This document shows, one piece after another, positions 6,098 to 6,457 of a DNA stretch of 6,457 nucleotides. The position numbers and the translations under genes were made by a program. The DNA is from Flavobacteriaceae bacterium (GTDB taxonomy: Bacteria > Bacteroidota > Bacteroidia > Flavobacteriales > Flavobacteriaceae). Positions within the stretch are counted from its first letter, which is position 1. Every line of letters starts with the position of its first letter. A model generated the notes under the pieces. It did not search any database. It saw only the letters and a list, made by a program, of their open reading frames with translations, and was not told where the DNA came from. The DNA lies in the NCBI GenBank assembly GCA_002691265.1, contig NZHJ01000036.1, positions 9,319-15,775 of the forward strand, read 5' to 3'.

Positions 6098-6243
6098 AAA
6101 AAACTTATCTACCCGAAAAGACATGTCCTGTATGTAAATTTCCATTCAAATGGAGAAAAAAATGGAAGCGAGACTGGGATAAAGTGATTTATTGTAGTAA
6201 AAAATGCAGTAAAATTGGAAGAAGTAAACATCATATTTCCTAA
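6094..6243 (+). CDS. DUF2256 domain-containing small zinc-ribbon-like protein (49 aa)
   Basis: This short gene starts with TTG at 6094-6096, in a TTGA overlap with the upstream TGA, and ends with TAA at 6241-6243, giving 49 residues. The sequence matches the DUF2256 family. It has a basic [10 protein letters not shown] start with Cys11 and Cys14 (CxxC), the conserved core [15 protein letters not shown] (17-31), and YCSKKCSK with Cys34 and Cys38 (CxxxC). The four cysteines suggest a small zinc-binding fold; metal binding is inferred from the pattern. No in-frame ATG exists, so TTG is the only reasonable start, and family members are normally about 40-55 residues, so it is complete. DUF2256 proteins are known to me as neighbours of, or fusions with, cryptochrome/photolyase genes, which fits the gene that follows. 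It overlaps that next frame by 29 nt. Confidence 0.9.
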   Translation: MKKTYLPEKTCPVCKFPFKWRKKWKRDWDKVIYCSKKCSKIGRSKHHIS

Positions 6244-6457
6244 TCAACTTTTTGAAAAATCCCCCCTATTCGATTATAAGTTCAAAACATACTTAATTGA
6301 AGAGTTTCTTTTTTTCAAACAATATAAATTCCACAAGAAAAAGATTTTTTTTCATAGGGTTAGTATGAAAAAATACTACGATTACTGTTTAAAATATTTT
6401 GATGAAGTAGAATATATTAACTCAAGTGATAAAAATTCTGATATTGCAGTTCTTTTA
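6215..6457 (+). CDS. Cryptochrome/photolyase family protein, FeS-BCP / (6-4) photolyase-related type (N-terminal fragment, runs off right edge)
   Basis: This frame is open from the stop at 6185-6187 to the window edge. The first 81 codons are seen if translation starts at TTG 6215. [11 protein letters not shown] (4-14), [17 protein letters not shown] (27-43) and [14 protein letters not shown] (45-58) are the characteristic N-terminus of the deoxyribodipyrimidine photolyase-related (DPRP) family. Characterised members are prokaryotic (6-4) photolyases and cryptochromes such as Agrobacterium PhrB, which carry FAD, a ribityllumazine antenna and a 4Fe-4S cluster. Those binding sites lie downstream and cannot be checked here. 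The next in-frame ATG (6365) falls after the conserved antenna-domain strands and would destroy the fold. The only sensible start is TTG 6215, giving a start inside the DUF2256 gene with a 29-nt overlap. Likely function: light-driven DNA repair or blue-light sensing in the cytoplasm. Confidence 0.88.
   Translation, partial: MEEVNIIFPNQLFEKSPLFDYKFKTYLIEEFLFFKQYKFHKKKIFFHRVSMKKYYDYCLKYFDEVEYINSSDKNSDIAVLL

Noticed and set aside
6365..6367. ATG as an alternative start for the photolyase gene
   Set aside because: It would remove the conserved FPNQLFE and [11 protein letters not shown] segments that identify the family, so TTG 6215 fits better.
1..6457. CRISPR array, tRNA/rRNA, insertion sequence, riboswitch or phage remnant
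   Set aside because: No regularly spaced repeats, cloverleaf-like sequence, transposase or integrase frame, or long structured leader was found. Nearly all bases are accounted for by ordinary genes.

Overview
The window looks like chromosomal DNA from an AT-rich member of the Flavobacteriia, most likely marine, in the Bacteroidota. This rests on gene content: a ResB/CcsB-type cytochrome c biogenesis protein of the fused flavobacterial kind, a Rossmann-DUF2520 gene overlapping a KdsC-type phosphatase, a secreted DUF2911 protein, and a flavobacterial-style FeS-BCP photolyase N-terminus. Supporting signs are the lack of clear Shine-Dalgarno sequences and exact TAnnTTTG boxes upstream of both minus-strand genes. 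Coding density is very high. The only real intergenic regions are 840-934 and 4795-4849. No tRNA, rRNA, CRISPR array, insertion sequence or phage gene is visible.

Layout: (1) 1-839, minus strand: N-terminal 279 codons of a cytochrome c biogenesis protein (CcsBA type), running off the left edge. (2) 935-3969, plus strand: a tightly packed operon of a Rossmann-DUF2520 protein, a KdsC-family HAD phosphatase, a 33-residue single-pass membrane peptide (2165-2266), and a sodium:solute symporter with a hydrophilic insert. Neighbouring genes overlap by 11 and 10 nt and are then separated by 2 nt. (3) 3940-4794, minus strand: a secreted DUF2911 protein whose 3' end overlaps the symporter's by 30 nt, convergently. 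(4) 4850 to the right edge, plus strand: a second packed operon of a small unusual aquaporin, a flavin reductase-like protein, a 49-residue DUF2256 zinc-ribbon-like protein starting with TTG, and the start of an FeS-BCP/(6-4)-type cryptochrome/photolyase, also apparently starting with TTG.

Two short genes and two edge-truncated genes would be lost with an ATG-only or length-filtered gene call: 2165-2266, 6094-6243, the photolyase fragment 6215-6457 and the ccsBA fragment 1-839. The most interesting unit is the right-hand operon. It places a flavin-handling enzyme, a small putative metal-binding protein and a flavin/Fe-S photolyase in direct translational linkage behind an aquaporin that lacks the usual selectivity-filter arginine. 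A joint role in light-dependent DNA repair or light response, with the flavin reductase supplying reduced flavin, is an inference. The left operon pairs an orphan dehydrogenase-like protein with a sugar-phosphate-type phosphatase and a transporter, and their substrates cannot be read from the sequence.
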